From Cryobacterium mannosilyticum (lineage in GTDB: Bacteria; Actinomycetota; Actinomycetes; Actinomycetales; Microbacteriaceae), in the NCBI RefSeq assembly GCF_004402705.1, contig NZ_SOFM01000006.1:1-64000 (forward strand): DNA of 64,000 nucleotides, read 5' to 3'. Under the pieces are notes generated by a model. It worked only from the letters and a program-made list of their open reading frames with translations. It was not told the DNA's origin and made no database searches. Positions 41,616-49,528 of this stretch are shown here, one piece after another. The position numbers and the translations under genes were made by a program. The number at the start of each line of letters is the position of its first letter. The first letter of the stretch is position 1.

Positions 41616-42641
41616 TCAGACGTAGCTGGCGTGGATCTGGCCGACCTGGCGTCCGCCGCCGTAGACGGCGAGGCCCAGGTCGGGGAGCAGCGCCTCGACG
41701 TCGGTGTGCGCGATCGCGCCCGCATCCGCCAGCAGGCGCAGGGCCACGATGGTGGCCGCCCGCAGGTTGCCGTCGAGGATCTTCAGGGCCACGGTGATCC
41801 CGTTCGCGGCCGAGGCGACCATGATGCCCTCCGCGCCGGTCTTGATGAACAGGCCGAGCCGTTCGATCACGATGGTGTCGGGCAGCCCGGGGCCGGCGAT
41901 GACCCAGCCGTTCTGCCGCACCGCCTCGGCGAGGAACCCGGCTTCGCGGTAGATCGCGAACGGCGAGTTCGACTTGGACGTGGCGATCCGGGCGATGCCG
42001 CGGGCCAGGGCCGTCAGCGAGAGGGCGTGCACGGGCGCGCCGCAGCCGTCGATCCCGGTCGCGGACGGCCGTTCGCCGGTGAACCGCTCGACGACGTCGA
42101 GGATGCGTTTCTGCAGCGGATGCTCCGGGTCCAGGTAGCCGTTCAGCGGCCAGCCGTTCTGCTTGCAGGCGACGAGCATCGCGGCGTGCTTGCCCGAGCA
42201 GTTCATGTAGACCGGGGCCTTGCCGGCTCCCAGCCGCACCAGCGCATCGCGGGTGGCGGAGTCGTCGGGCCACGCGGCGGGGCAGGCGAGAGCCGTCTCG
42301 GGGATCCCGGCCCGGAACAGCAGGCCCCGCACGAGGTCGGCGTGGCGCTGGGTGCCACTGTGGCTGGCCGTGGCGATCGCCGCGTCCTCACCGCGCAGGG
42401 TGACGCCGCTGGCCATCACGGCGATGGCCTGGAACGGCTTCATCGACGACCTGGGGAAGATAGGGGTCGTCACGTCGCCGAGGGCGCGGAGGACCGCGCC
42501 CTCGCTGGTGAGCACGACCGCGGAACCCGCGTGCCTGGACTCGATGAAGCCGCTGCGCTCGACGACGGCGAGTTCGACCGCATCGGCGACCGTGAACGTG
42601 TGCGGACCGTGCAGGGTCGCGGCTGTGTAGGGAGAGGTCAC
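41616..42641 (-). CDS. L-asparaginase II family protein (PF06089)
   Basis: A 341-residue protein of the Rhizobium-type asparaginase II family, unrelated in sequence to the E. coli enzymes. Motifs: VERSGFIESRHAGSAVV, FPRSSMKPFQAIAV, CSGKHAAMLVACKQNGW and GIDGCGAPVHALSL, with the conserved Ser-Lys pairs and Cys that form its active site in structurally known members. Predicted to release ammonium and aspartate from asparagine in the cytoplasm. It follows gabT by 14 nt and is probably co-transcribed with it. Confidence 0.9.
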   Translation of the reverse strand: MTSPYTAATLHGPHTFTVADAVELAVVERSGFIESRHAGSAVVLTSEGAVLRALGDVTTPIFPRSSMKPFQAIAVMASGVTLRGEDAAIATASHSGTQRHADLVRGLLFRAGIPETALACPAAWPDDSATRDALVRLGAGKAPVYMNCSGKHAAMLVACKQNGWPLNGYLDPEHPLQKRILDVVERFTGERPSATGIDGCGAPVHALSLTALARGIARIATSKSNSPFAIYREAGFLAEAVRQNGWVIAGPGLPDTIVIERLGLFIKTGAEGIMVASAANGITVALKILDGNLRAATIVALRLLADAGAIAHTDVEALLPDLGLAVYGGGRQVGQIHASYV

Positions 42642-42655
42642 GGGGTCAGGCGGGA

Positions 42656-44038
42656 CTACAGTGCGGCGATCGCGTCGTCGATGACCGAGAGGGCATCGGC
42701 GAGCAGGGCGTCGGTCACGGCGAGGCTCGGCAGGAAACGGAGCACGTTGCCGTAGGTGCCGGCGGTGAGCAGCAGCACGCCGTGCTGCGCGGCGTAGGCG
42801 GCGATCGAGGCGACAGCGGCCGCGTTGGGCTCCTTGCTGGTGTCCCCGGTGCCGGGCTGAACGAGCTCGATCGCGATCATGGCGCCGCGTCCGCGGATGT
42901 CGCCGATGATGTCGTACTTCTCCTGGAGCGCGCCGAGACCCGCACGCAGCGTCTTCTCGATCCGGGCGCCCTCGGCGAGCAGGTCGTTGTTCTCGATCGA
43001 CTCGAAGACCGCGATGGCCGCGGCGCAGGAGACAGGGTTGCCGCCGAACGTTCCGCCGAGGCCGCCGGGCTGGGACGCATCCATGATCTCGGCGCGACCG
43101 GTGACGGCGGCCAGCGGCATGCCGCCGGCGATGCCCTTGGCGGTGAGCACGAGGTCGGGGGTCCAGCCGAAGTGCTCACTGGCGTAGTACCTGCCCGTGC
43201 GGGCCATGCCGCTCTGGATCTCGTCGGCGATCATGACGACACCGTTCTTCGTGCACCATTCCTGCAGGGCGGTGAAATAGCCGTCGGCCGGGACCATGAA
43301 GCCACCCTCGCCCTGGATCGGCTCGACCACGAGGCAGGCCAGGTCGGTCGGGCCGACGACCTTCTCGAGGTAGGTGATCGTGCGGTTGGCGGCATCCGCG
43401 CCGCTGAGGCCGTCGTGGTACGGGTAGGAACTGGGTGCGTGGTAGACGTCGCTGGCGAGCGGGCCGTAGCCGGTCGCGTAGGGCATCGCCTTGTAGTTCA
43501 TCGCCATGGTGAGCACGGTGCGGCCGTGGTACGCGTGGTCGAGCACGGCGACGGCGCGTCGGCCGGTGTACTTGCGGGCGATCTTCACGCCGTTCTCCAC
43601 GGCCTCGGCGCCGGAGTTGATCAGCACCGACTTCTTCGGGAAATCGCCGGGGGTGTGCGCGGCGAGCAGTTCGCAGACGCGGACGTACTCCTCGTAGGGC
43701 GTGATCGTGAACAGGGTGTGGATGAAGTCCTGGGTCTGGGCGACGGCGGCCGCGACGACGCTCGTCTCGGTGTGGCCGATCGTGGTCACGCCGATGCCGG
43801 CGCCGAGGTCGATGAACTGGTTGCCGTCGACGTCGACGATGATCGCCCCGTTCGCCTTGGCGATGTAGACGGGGAGCGCGCTGCTCACGCCGCCCGACAC
43901 GGTGGCCAGGCGTCGCTGCTGCAGTTCGGTGGAGCGCGGCCCGGGAATCGCGGTCACGATCTTGCGTTCCTGCGTCACCGTGTAGACCGGTGCGGCGGAA
44001 GTGGACGGGGTAGTCGAGGGCGTCAGCGTGTCAGTCAT
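42656..44038 (-). CDS. gabT: 4-aminobutyrate:2-oxoglutarate aminotransferase, copy 1
   Basis: A 460-residue class III aminotransferase that moves the amino group of GABA to 2-oxoglutarate, giving succinate semialdehyde. Motifs: NSGAEAVENGVKIARKYTGR, AYHGRTVLTMAMNYK, EPIQGEGGFMVPADGYF, MIADEIQSGMARTG and the PLP lysine in LVLTAKGIAGGMPLAAVTGR. Reverse-strand TAAACT (44048-44053) lies 9 nt before the ATG, so any leader is only 2-3 nt. Probably in operon with the asparaginase. No succinate semialdehyde dehydrogenase gene is in the window. Confidence 0.92.
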   Translation of the reverse strand: MTDTLTPSTTPSTSAAPVYTVTQERKIVTAIPGPRSTELQQRRLATVSGGVSSALPVYIAKANGAIIVDVDGNQFIDLGAGIGVTTIGHTETSVVAAAVAQTQDFIHTLFTITPYEEYVRVCELLAAHTPGDFPKKSVLINSGAEAVENGVKIARKYTGRRAVAVLDHAYHGRTVLTMAMNYKAMPYATGYGPLASDVYHAPSSYPYHDGLSGADAANRTITYLEKVVGPTDLACLVVEPIQGEGGFMVPADGYFTALQEWCTKNGVVMIADEIQSGMARTGRYYASEHFGWTPDLVLTAKGIAGGMPLAAVTGRAEIMDASQPGGLGGTFGGNPVSCAAAIAVFESIENNDLLAEGARIEKTLRAGLGALQEKYDIIGDIRGRGAMIAIELVQPGTGDTSKEPNAAAVASIAAYAAQHGVLLLTAGTYGNVLRFLPSLAVTDALLADALSVIDDAIAAL

Positions 44039-44129
44039 GATGCAACCAGTTTACCGACCAGCCCGGCGCGCGCGGCGGCGATTTGCTGCGAGAATCGGTT
44101 CCTGCAGCCGCGGACCCGAAGGAGATGCC

Positions 44130-44606
44130 ATGAATGGTGAGCACCGCTATGCCGTGACGGTCGCCTGGACCGGGAACCGGGGCACCGGCACCAGCGACTA
44201 CCGGGAGTACGGCCGGGAACACACGATCACCGCGACCGGCAAGGTGCCGATCGAGGCATCCGCCGATCGCAGCTTCCACGGCAACGCCGACCGGTGGAAC
44301 CCGGAGGAACTGCTGCTGGCGGCGCTCAGCGAATGCCACCTGATGTCCTACCTGCACGTCGCCGTGCGGCACGGGGTCGTCGTGGTCGGCTACACCGACG
44401 ACGCGACCGGCACCATGGTGCAGACGAAGGATGGCGGTGGTCACTTCACCGAGGCCGTCCTCCGCCCCAGGGTGACCGTGCGGGACCCCGGCCAGATCGA
44501 CCTGGCCCAGAGCCTGCACGCGGAGGCGGCGAGTCTCTGTTTCATCGCGGCATCCGTCAACTTCCCGGTCCGCCACGCCCCGCAGGCCGTCGCCGCCTCA
44601 CGGTGA
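44130..44606 (+). CDS. OsmC/Ohr family protein
   Basis: A 158-residue OsmC-fold thiol peroxidase-type protein. The two catalytic cysteines of the family are present, in LAALSECHLMSYLHVA (about 70) and ASLCFIAASVNFPVRH (near 140), and EELLLAAL marks the core helix. Expected to reduce organic hydroperoxides in the cytoplasm. AAGGAG lies 6 nt before the ATG at 44130. It sits alone between the two gabT copies, on the opposite strand from both. Confidence 0.9.
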   Translation: MNGEHRYAVTVAWTGNRGTGTSDYREYGREHTITATGKVPIEASADRSFHGNADRWNPEELLLAALSECHLMSYLHVAVRHGVVVVGYTDDATGTMVQTKDGGGHFTEAVLRPRVTVRDPGQIDLAQSLHAEAASLCFIAASVNFPVRHAPQAVAASR

Positions 44607-44622
44607 TCGGGCCAGTCGAGAT

Positions 44623-44662
44623 CACCGTCCGCGGTCTCGACAGGCTCGACCACCGTCCGCGG
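44623..44662 (+). repeat. 12-bp direct repeats flanking a partial palindrome
   Basis: CACCGTCCGCGG occurs at 44623-44634 and 44651-44662, on either side of GGTCTCGACAGGCTCGACCACC (44633-44654). The inner sequence is a partial dyad (GGT-TCGA ... TCGA-CC), and similar sequences are, as I recall, common between genes in Microbacteriaceae. Non-coding. Confidence 0.6.
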
Positions 44663-44682
44663 CGCCTGCTCACGGCGCAGTT

Positions 44683-44736
44683 CCGGGTGCCGCGCCCCGA
44701 CGCCGCACCCCGGGTGCCGCGCCCCGACGCCGCGCC
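44683..44736 (+). repeat. Two tandem copies of a 27-bp sequence
   Basis: 44683-44709 and 44710-44736 are head-to-tail copies differing at one base. They lie 14 nt beyond the gabT copy 2 stop, in the 143-bp gap after the OsmC gene, which holds no gene. Confidence 0.85.
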
Positions 44737-44749
44737 GAGACCTGCCGCG

Positions 44750-46087
44750 TTAGGAGCCCGAGAGGGCCGTGAGGGTCTCCTCGATGACGCTCATCGCGTC
44801 GTCGATGAGCGCCTCGGAGATGACGACCGACGGCATGATGCGCAGCACGGAGTCCCAGCTGCCGGCATCCAGCACGATCACGCCGTTGGTGGTCGCGTGC
44901 TTGATGATCGCGGTGAGCGCCTCGGGGTACGGCGTGGTCGTGCCGGGGTGCACGAGCTCGACGCCGAACATGGCGCCCTTTCCGCGCACGTCGCCGACGA
45001 CCGGGAACCTTTCGGTCCAGTCGCCGATGCGGGCCCAGAGGGCCTTCTCGACGCGCTTCGCCTCGCCGAGCAGGTCATCGCGCTCGATCAGGTCGAACAC
45101 GGCCAGGGCGGCGGCGGTGGAGACGGGGTTGCCGCCGAAGGTGCCGCCGATGCCGCCGGGCTGCACGGAGTCCATGATGTCGGCGCGGCCGGTGACCGCG
45201 GCGAGCGGGAAACCGCCCGCGATCCCCTTGGCGGTGGTGACCAGGTCGGGGATGACGTCGTGGTGCTCGATCGAGTACCAGGTTCCCGTGCGGGCGATTC
45301 CGGCCTGGATCTCATCGGCGACGAGCACGATCCCGTTGTCGGTGCAGAACTCGCGGATCCGCTTGAAGTAGCCGGGAGCGGGGATGACGATGCCGCCGTC
45401 GCCCTGGATCGGCTCCACGAAGAACGCGGCGATCTCGGTGGCGCCGATGTGGGTCGTGATGTAGTCGATGGTCTTCTCGGCGGCTTCCTCGCCGGTCAGT
45501 CCGTCGCGGTACGGGTAGCTCGTGGGCACGCTGTAGATCTCACCGGGGAAGGGGCCCATCCCGGCGCGCTCCGGCCAGGGGCGGTAGGTCATCGCCATGG
45601 TCAGGTTGGTGCGGCCATGGAAGGCGTGGTCGAGGGCGACGATCGCGCGGCGGCCGGTGAACTTGCGGGCGATCTTGACCGCGTTCTCGACGGCCTCGGC
45701 ACCGGTGTTCACCAGCACGGAGCGTTTCTCGAAGTCGCCGGGGGTGATCTCGGCGAGCTTCTCGGCGACGGCGACGTAGTTCTCGTACGGGGTGACGGTG
45801 AACAGGGTGTGGGTGAGCTTCGCGGCCTGGGCGGCGGCCGCGGCGGCCACCTCGGTGTTGGCGTGGCCGATGGTCGTCACGCCGATGCCGCAACCCAGGT
45901 CGATGATCTGGTTGCCGTCGACGTCGACGAGGATCGCGCCGGCCCCGTGGTCCATGTAGATATTGGCGAGGGTGCCCGCGCCGCGGGACACCGAGCGCAG
46001 GCGACGTTCCTGCAGCTCGATCGATTTGGGGCCCGGGAGGGCGGTGACGAGTTTGCGTTCTTGGGGGACCGAATACTGGGCAGACAT
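44750..46087 (-). CDS. gabT: 4-aminobutyrate:2-oxoglutarate aminotransferase, copy 2
   Basis: A 445-residue paralogue of copy 1, matching it along most of its length (TVTPYENYVAVAEKLAEITPGDFEKRSVLVNTGAEAVENAVKIARKFTGRR-type region, EPIQGDGGIVIPAPGYF, ADEIQAGIARTGTWY, PLP lysine in LVTTAKGIAGGFPLAAVTGR). All catalytic motifs are intact, so both are probably active with different preferences (for example GABA against 5-aminovalerate or beta-alanine). Reverse-strand TAAGCT 6 nt before the ATG gives it its own leaderless promoter. Confidence 0.92.
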   Translation of the reverse strand: MSAQYSVPQERKLVTALPGPKSIELQERRLRSVSRGAGTLANIYMDHGAGAILVDVDGNQIIDLGCGIGVTTIGHANTEVAAAAAAQAAKLTHTLFTVTPYENYVAVAEKLAEITPGDFEKRSVLVNTGAEAVENAVKIARKFTGRRAIVALDHAFHGRTNLTMAMTYRPWPERAGMGPFPGEIYSVPTSYPYRDGLTGEEAAEKTIDYITTHIGATEIAAFFVEPIQGDGGIVIPAPGYFKRIREFCTDNGIVLVADEIQAGIARTGTWYSIEHHDVIPDLVTTAKGIAGGFPLAAVTGRADIMDSVQPGGIGGTFGGNPVSTAAALAVFDLIERDDLLGEAKRVEKALWARIGDWTERFPVVGDVRGKGAMFGVELVHPGTTTPYPEALTAIIKHATTNGVIVLDAGSWDSVLRIMPSVVISEALIDDAMSVIEETLTALSGS

Positions 46088-46093
46088 GCCCCC

Positions 46094-46099
46094 AGCTTA
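46094..46099 (-). promoter_or_regulatory. -10 box (TAAGCT) of gabT copy 2, leaderless type
   Basis: TAAGCT on the reverse strand ends 6 nt before the ATG at 46087. Confidence 0.45.
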
Positions 46100-46150
46100 G
46101 GTTGCGCCGGTTTCCGCCGTGTTTCGGATGCCCCGCACGCGCTGGACGAG

Positions 46151-46945
46151 CTAGACGCGTTCGCGCGGGAACACGCGATCGGCCAGTTTCTGCAGGGTTC
46201 CTGAAGGCGGCGATTCGTTGTACTTCCCGGCCAGCTCCTGCCCGGACAACGCGTGGATCGCGGCCATGATCTCGTCGGTGGCGCCGCGCCTGGCCTTGCC
46301 GGATTCCGCCGAGCCGTGACGGCTCAGGTCGATCGGTGTGCCGAAGGTGACGGTGACCTTGCGGATGCGCGGGAACTTCGCCCCGACGGGCTGGATCTCC
46401 TGGGTGCCGACCAGCCCGACCGGTACGACGACCGCCCCGGTGGTAAGCGCGAGCCAGGCGACGCCGGTGCGGCCCTTGTAGAGCCGGCCGTCAAGCGAGC
46501 GGGTGCCCTCAGGGTAGATGGCGAAGGCGCTGTCGGACTCCAGGATGTTCCGCCCGGCGTCGAGGGCGTCCTGAGCGGCCTGCCCGGCGCCGCGTTCGAC
46601 CCCGACCGCGCCGATCGAGGTGAAGAAGGTGCGGGAGACGAAACCCGTGATCCCGGTGCCGGTGAAGTAGGTGGACTTGGCCAGGAACTGCACCCGGCGC
46701 GGCGCGGACAGCGGGATCACGATGCTGTCGATGAAGGAGAGATGATTGCTGGCGAGGATGACCCGCCCCTGGCGCGGGATGTTCTCGCGACCGGTGATGG
46801 TCGGCCGGAAGACCAGGCGGGCGATCGGCGCCATGATGCCGTAGCCGAGGAAATAGACGAAGCCGGGGCGTTTCGTGGGCTCCGGCGTCGCCTCCGACGG
46901 GTCGGCGAGGGGTTCGTCCTGGGGTTCGACTTTGGCACCGGTCAC
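46151..46945 (-). CDS. 1-acyl-sn-glycerol-3-phosphate acyltransferase (PlsC family)
   Basis: A 264-residue membrane-bound acyltransferase that makes phosphatidic acid or modifies a related lipid. It has the family blocks: catalytic H-x4-D (ASNHLSFIDS), the FTGTGITGFVSRTFF region, and YPEGTRSLDGRLYKGRTGVAWLAL. An approximately 30-residue Pro/Glu-rich N-terminal tail precedes the first hydrophobic segment. Start GTG 46945, 6 nt after the reverse-strand -10 box TAGTGT. Divergent from dxr. Confidence 0.9.
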   Translation of the reverse strand: MTGAKVEPQDEPLADPSEATPEPTKRPGFVYFLGYGIMAPIARLVFRPTITGRENIPRQGRVILASNHLSFIDSIVIPLSAPRRVQFLAKSTYFTGTGITGFVSRTFFTSIGAVGVERGAGQAAQDALDAGRNILESDSAFAIYPEGTRSLDGRLYKGRTGVAWLALTTGAVVVPVGLVGTQEIQPVGAKFPRIRKVTVTFGTPIDLSRHGSAESGKARRGATDEIMAAIHALSGQELAGKYNESPPSGTLQKLADRVFPRERV

Positions 46946-46951
46946 CCGTCG

Positions 46952-46957
46952 ACACTA
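46952..46957 (-). promoter_or_regulatory. -10 box (TAGTGT) of the acyltransferase gene, leaderless type
   Basis: TAGTGT on the reverse strand ends 6 nt before the GTG at 46945, which supports this start. Confidence 0.45.
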
Positions 46958-47054
46958 CCGCCAGCGGCGCCGCACGCCGAAAGGACGCACCCGCAACGCC
47001 CGCGAATCGAGTGGACGGTGAGCGGGAAGTCCGGCCGATCCCCGACCGTGCACC

Positions 47055-47060
47055 TAGCAT
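47055..47060 (+). promoter_or_regulatory. -10 box (TAGCAT) of dxr, leaderless type
   Basis: TAGCAT ends 6 nt before the GTG at 47067. The GGGAGG between them abuts the start codon, too close to serve as a Shine-Dalgarno sequence. Confidence 0.5.
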
Positions 47061-47066
47061 GGGAGG

Positions 47067-48149
47067 GTGCGAAGACGAGTAGTAATTCTCGGGTCCACCG
47101 GCTCGATCGGAACCCAGGCCCTCGATGTCATCAAGGCGAACCCGACCAGGTTCGAGGTGGTCGGGCTCTCCGCGGGCAGCAACCGGGCGCTGCTCGAGCG
47201 CCAGGCCGCGGAGTTCGAGGTCGACGCGACCGCCCTCGGCGCCGACGAGGCCGAACAGCTGGTGCGGGATGTCGACGCCGACGTCGTGCTCAACGGCATC
47301 ACCGGTTCGGTGGGCCTCGGCCCCACCCTCGCGGCGCTGTCCGCCGGCCGCACCCTCGCCCTGGCCAACAAGGAGTCGCTCATCGTCGGCGGTGACCTGG
47401 TGAAGTCGCTGGCGGCACCCGGCCAGATCGTGCCGGTCGACTCCGAGCACTCGGCCATCGCGCAGGCGCTGCGCTCCGGCACCGCCGGCGAGGTGCGGCG
47501 CCTGGTGCTGACGGCATCCGGCGGGCCGTTCCGCGGCCGTCGCCGCGGCCAGCTGGCGGATGTCACGCCCGCGCAGGCGCTCGCCCACCCGACCTGGAAC
47601 ATGGGGCCGGTGGTGACCACGAACTCTGCCACGCTCGTGAACAAGGGCCTCGAGGTGATCGAGGCGCACCTGCTCTTCGACGTGGACTACGAACGCATCG
47701 ACGTGGTCGTGCACCCGCAGTCGGTCGTGCACTCGATGGTCGAGTTCATCGACGGGTCGACGATCGCCCAGGCATCCCCGCCCGACATGCGCCTGCCGAT
47801 CTCGCTCGGCCTGGACTGGCCGAACCGGGTGGCCGCGGTCGGGGCCCCGATCGACTGGACCGTCCCGCAGAACTGGACCTTCGAACCCCTCGACGATTCG
47901 GCGTTCCCCGCTGTCAACCTGGCCAAGCACGTCGGCCGGGCCGGCGGAACCTACCCGGCCGTCTTCAACGCGGCGAACGAGCAGGCCGTCGCGGCATTCC
48001 ACGCCGGCGCCATCGGCTTCCTGGCCATTGTCGACACCATCCAGCGGGTCGTCGAGGCGCACGAGCAGGACGGCCCGCTCACCCGTGAGTCGCTCTCCGC
48101 CGCCGAGGACTGGGCCCGCGCTGCGGCGGACAAGCTCCTCGCCCGCTGA
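47067..48149 (+). CDS. dxr: 1-deoxy-D-xylulose 5-phosphate reductoisomerase
   Basis: Second step of the MEP isoprenoid pathway: NADPH-dependent conversion of DXP to MEP. 360 residues. NADPH loop VVILGSTGSIGTQALDVI at the N-terminus, LANKESLIVGGDLV, metal/substrate residues in VDSEHSAIAQAL, TASGGPFRG, HPTWNMGPVVTTNSATLVNKGLE, and the C-terminal NAANEQAVAAF. GTG start, leaderless. In many actinobacteria rip1 and ispG follow directly; here other genes separate them. Confidence 0.95.
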   Translation: MRRRVVILGSTGSIGTQALDVIKANPTRFEVVGLSAGSNRALLERQAAEFEVDATALGADEAEQLVRDVDADVVLNGITGSVGLGPTLAALSAGRTLALANKESLIVGGDLVKSLAAPGQIVPVDSEHSAIAQALRSGTAGEVRRLVLTASGGPFRGRRRGQLADVTPAQALAHPTWNMGPVVTTNSATLVNKGLEVIEAHLLFDVDYERIDVVVHPQSVVHSMVEFIDGSTIAQASPPDMRLPISLGLDWPNRVAAVGAPIDWTVPQNWTFEPLDDSAFPAVNLAKHVGRAGGTYPAVFNAANEQAVAAFHAGAIGFLAIVDTIQRVVEAHEQDGPLTRESLSAAEDWARAAADKLLAR

Positions 48150-48180
48150 CCCGCCCCGCCGGCGGGAGAGTGGGAGGACC

Positions 48181-49095
48181 TCAGCGGCGGTAGCTCTCCG
48201 CGCTGGTGGCGAGGGCATCCGCCCAGACAGTGGCCGACACCCCGAGCTCGCGCTGGGTCTCGGTGGAGTCGATCAGGTACGGCACCGTGAACTGGTAGCT
48301 CGACGCCCAGATCTCGTGCATCATCGGGTTCACCATGCCGAGGGAACGAAGCAGCCACTGCGGATACGCGGCCACCTTGCCGTGCGTTCCGAACCGCCGG
48401 TTGACCTGGTCCGCGATCTCGATCCGGCTGGCGGCGGCGCTGGGAACGTGCCACAGCCGGCCCCACTCCCCGTCGTGGTCGGCGGCGGCGATCAGTGTGC
48501 TGACGATATCGGGCAGGTAGCTCCAGCTGTGCGGGAGGCCGGGCCTGCCGACGACGCGGGCGGTCTTCGACGCGAGGATCGAGGTGAAGAAGGTTTCGCC
48601 CAGGTGGGCCGTGCCGGTGGCTCCCGGACCGAAATAGTCACTCGCGCGCACCTCGACGCCGCGCAGCTCGCCGCGTCCGTGGGCCTCGCGCACCTTCCGC
48701 CAGCCCTCCTTCCGCACGAGGCCTTTGGCCTCCGTGGTCGTCTCCGGTGAGTGCTCGGTCATCGGGCCGGTCGGCGAGCCGTAGGGATACAGGTTCCCCA
48801 TCACGACCAGGGCCGCGCCGGTGGCGGATGCCGCGTGGATCGCCGCGTCGATCATCGGCGGCCACTGGGTGGCCCAGTCGGTGTACGGCGGATTCGTGCA
48901 GAGGAAGATCGTCGCAGCACCGGCGGCGGCACGGGTGAACGCCTCCCGGTCGCCGGCGTTCAGTACGATCGCCGTGGCCCCCGCGGCCGCGGAGCCGGAC
49001 CGGGTGCCAATGGTGACCCGGTCGCCGCGCGCGGCGAGGCGCTCGGCCAGAGGACGCCCGATCAGACCGGCACCGACGACGAGTTGGGCGGTCAT
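48181..49095 (-). CDS. NAD(P)-dependent epimerase/dehydratase (extended SDR-like)
   Basis: A 304-residue Rossmann protein. Its N-terminal loop is VVGAGLIGRPLAERLAARGDRVTIGTR (GxGxIGxxL rather than the usual TGxxGxxG), followed by VVMGNLYPYGSPTGPMTE (Tyr/Ser of the SDR site) and SDYFGPGATGTAHLG. Similar proteins are annotated as NAD-dependent epimerases; the substrate is unknown. The start is ATG 49095 with GGAGGAT 5 nt upstream. It lies 16 nt after the lipoprotein stop and may be read from the kinase promoter. Confidence 0.85.
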   Translation of the reverse strand: MTAQLVVGAGLIGRPLAERLAARGDRVTIGTRSGSAAAGATAIVLNAGDREAFTRAAAGAATIFLCTNPPYTDWATQWPPMIDAAIHAASATGAALVVMGNLYPYGSPTGPMTEHSPETTTEAKGLVRKEGWRKVREAHGRGELRGVEVRASDYFGPGATGTAHLGETFFTSILASKTARVVGRPGLPHSWSYLPDIVSTLIAAADHDGEWGRLWHVPSAAASRIEIADQVNRRFGTHGKVAAYPQWLLRSLGMVNPMMHEIWASSYQFTVPYLIDSTETQRELGVSATVWADALATSAESYRR

Positions 49096-49111
49096 GGCAT
49101 CCTCCACGCGG

Positions 49112-49528
49112 TCAGTCGCCGCAATCGTCGTTCTTCTTGCACTTACCGTTGTCCTTGTTGCCGTCCTTGTCAACCGACGGTGAGTCCTCGGTCGGAGTGG
49201 GCGTCGGGGTGGGACGGCTGGCCTCGATCGCGTCAGTGAGGTCGCCGGTCACGAGGTTGATCGCGGACTGGATCTCGGCGGACCGCGCGGCCGAAACCTG
49301 CCCGGCCGCGGCGGCGGTCAGCAGGTCGGCCTGCACGGCGGTGAGGGCGGACTGCGCTCCGGAGAAGTCGCCGGCTGCCGCGGCGGTGCTGACAGCGAGC
49401 ACGCCGGACTGCAGTTTGTCGGCCGTCGGGGTCGCCAGGTCCGGCGATGCACTGGAGCAGGCGGTCAGGGTGGCGGCGACGAGGAGCGCGGCGACAACGC
49501 CGGCGGAGAGGCGGGAGCGGATGGTCAT
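49112..49528 (-). CDS. Small lipoprotein paired with the Ser/Thr kinase
   Basis: A 138-residue secreted lipoprotein of unknown function: signal peptide (LSAGVVAALLVAATLTAC, lipobox Cys about 24), an Ala-rich helical middle, a PTPTPTPTED spacer, and a charged tail with KCKKNDDCGD. The two tail cysteines could pair or bind metal. Its ATG overlaps the kinase stop (ATGA), so it is made together with the kinase and may act with its short external end. Confidence 0.8.
   Translation of the reverse strand: MTIRSRLSAGVVAALLVAATLTACSSASPDLATPTADKLQSGVLAVSTAAAAGDFSGAQSALTAVQADLLTAAAAGQVSAARSAEIQSAINLVTGDLTDAIEASRPTPTPTPTEDSPSVDKDGNKDNGKCKKNDDCGD

Noticed and set aside
48155..48166. CCCGCCGGCGGG palindrome after dxr as a terminator
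   Set aside because: It has no loop of usable size and is the kind of short GC palindrome expected by chance here.
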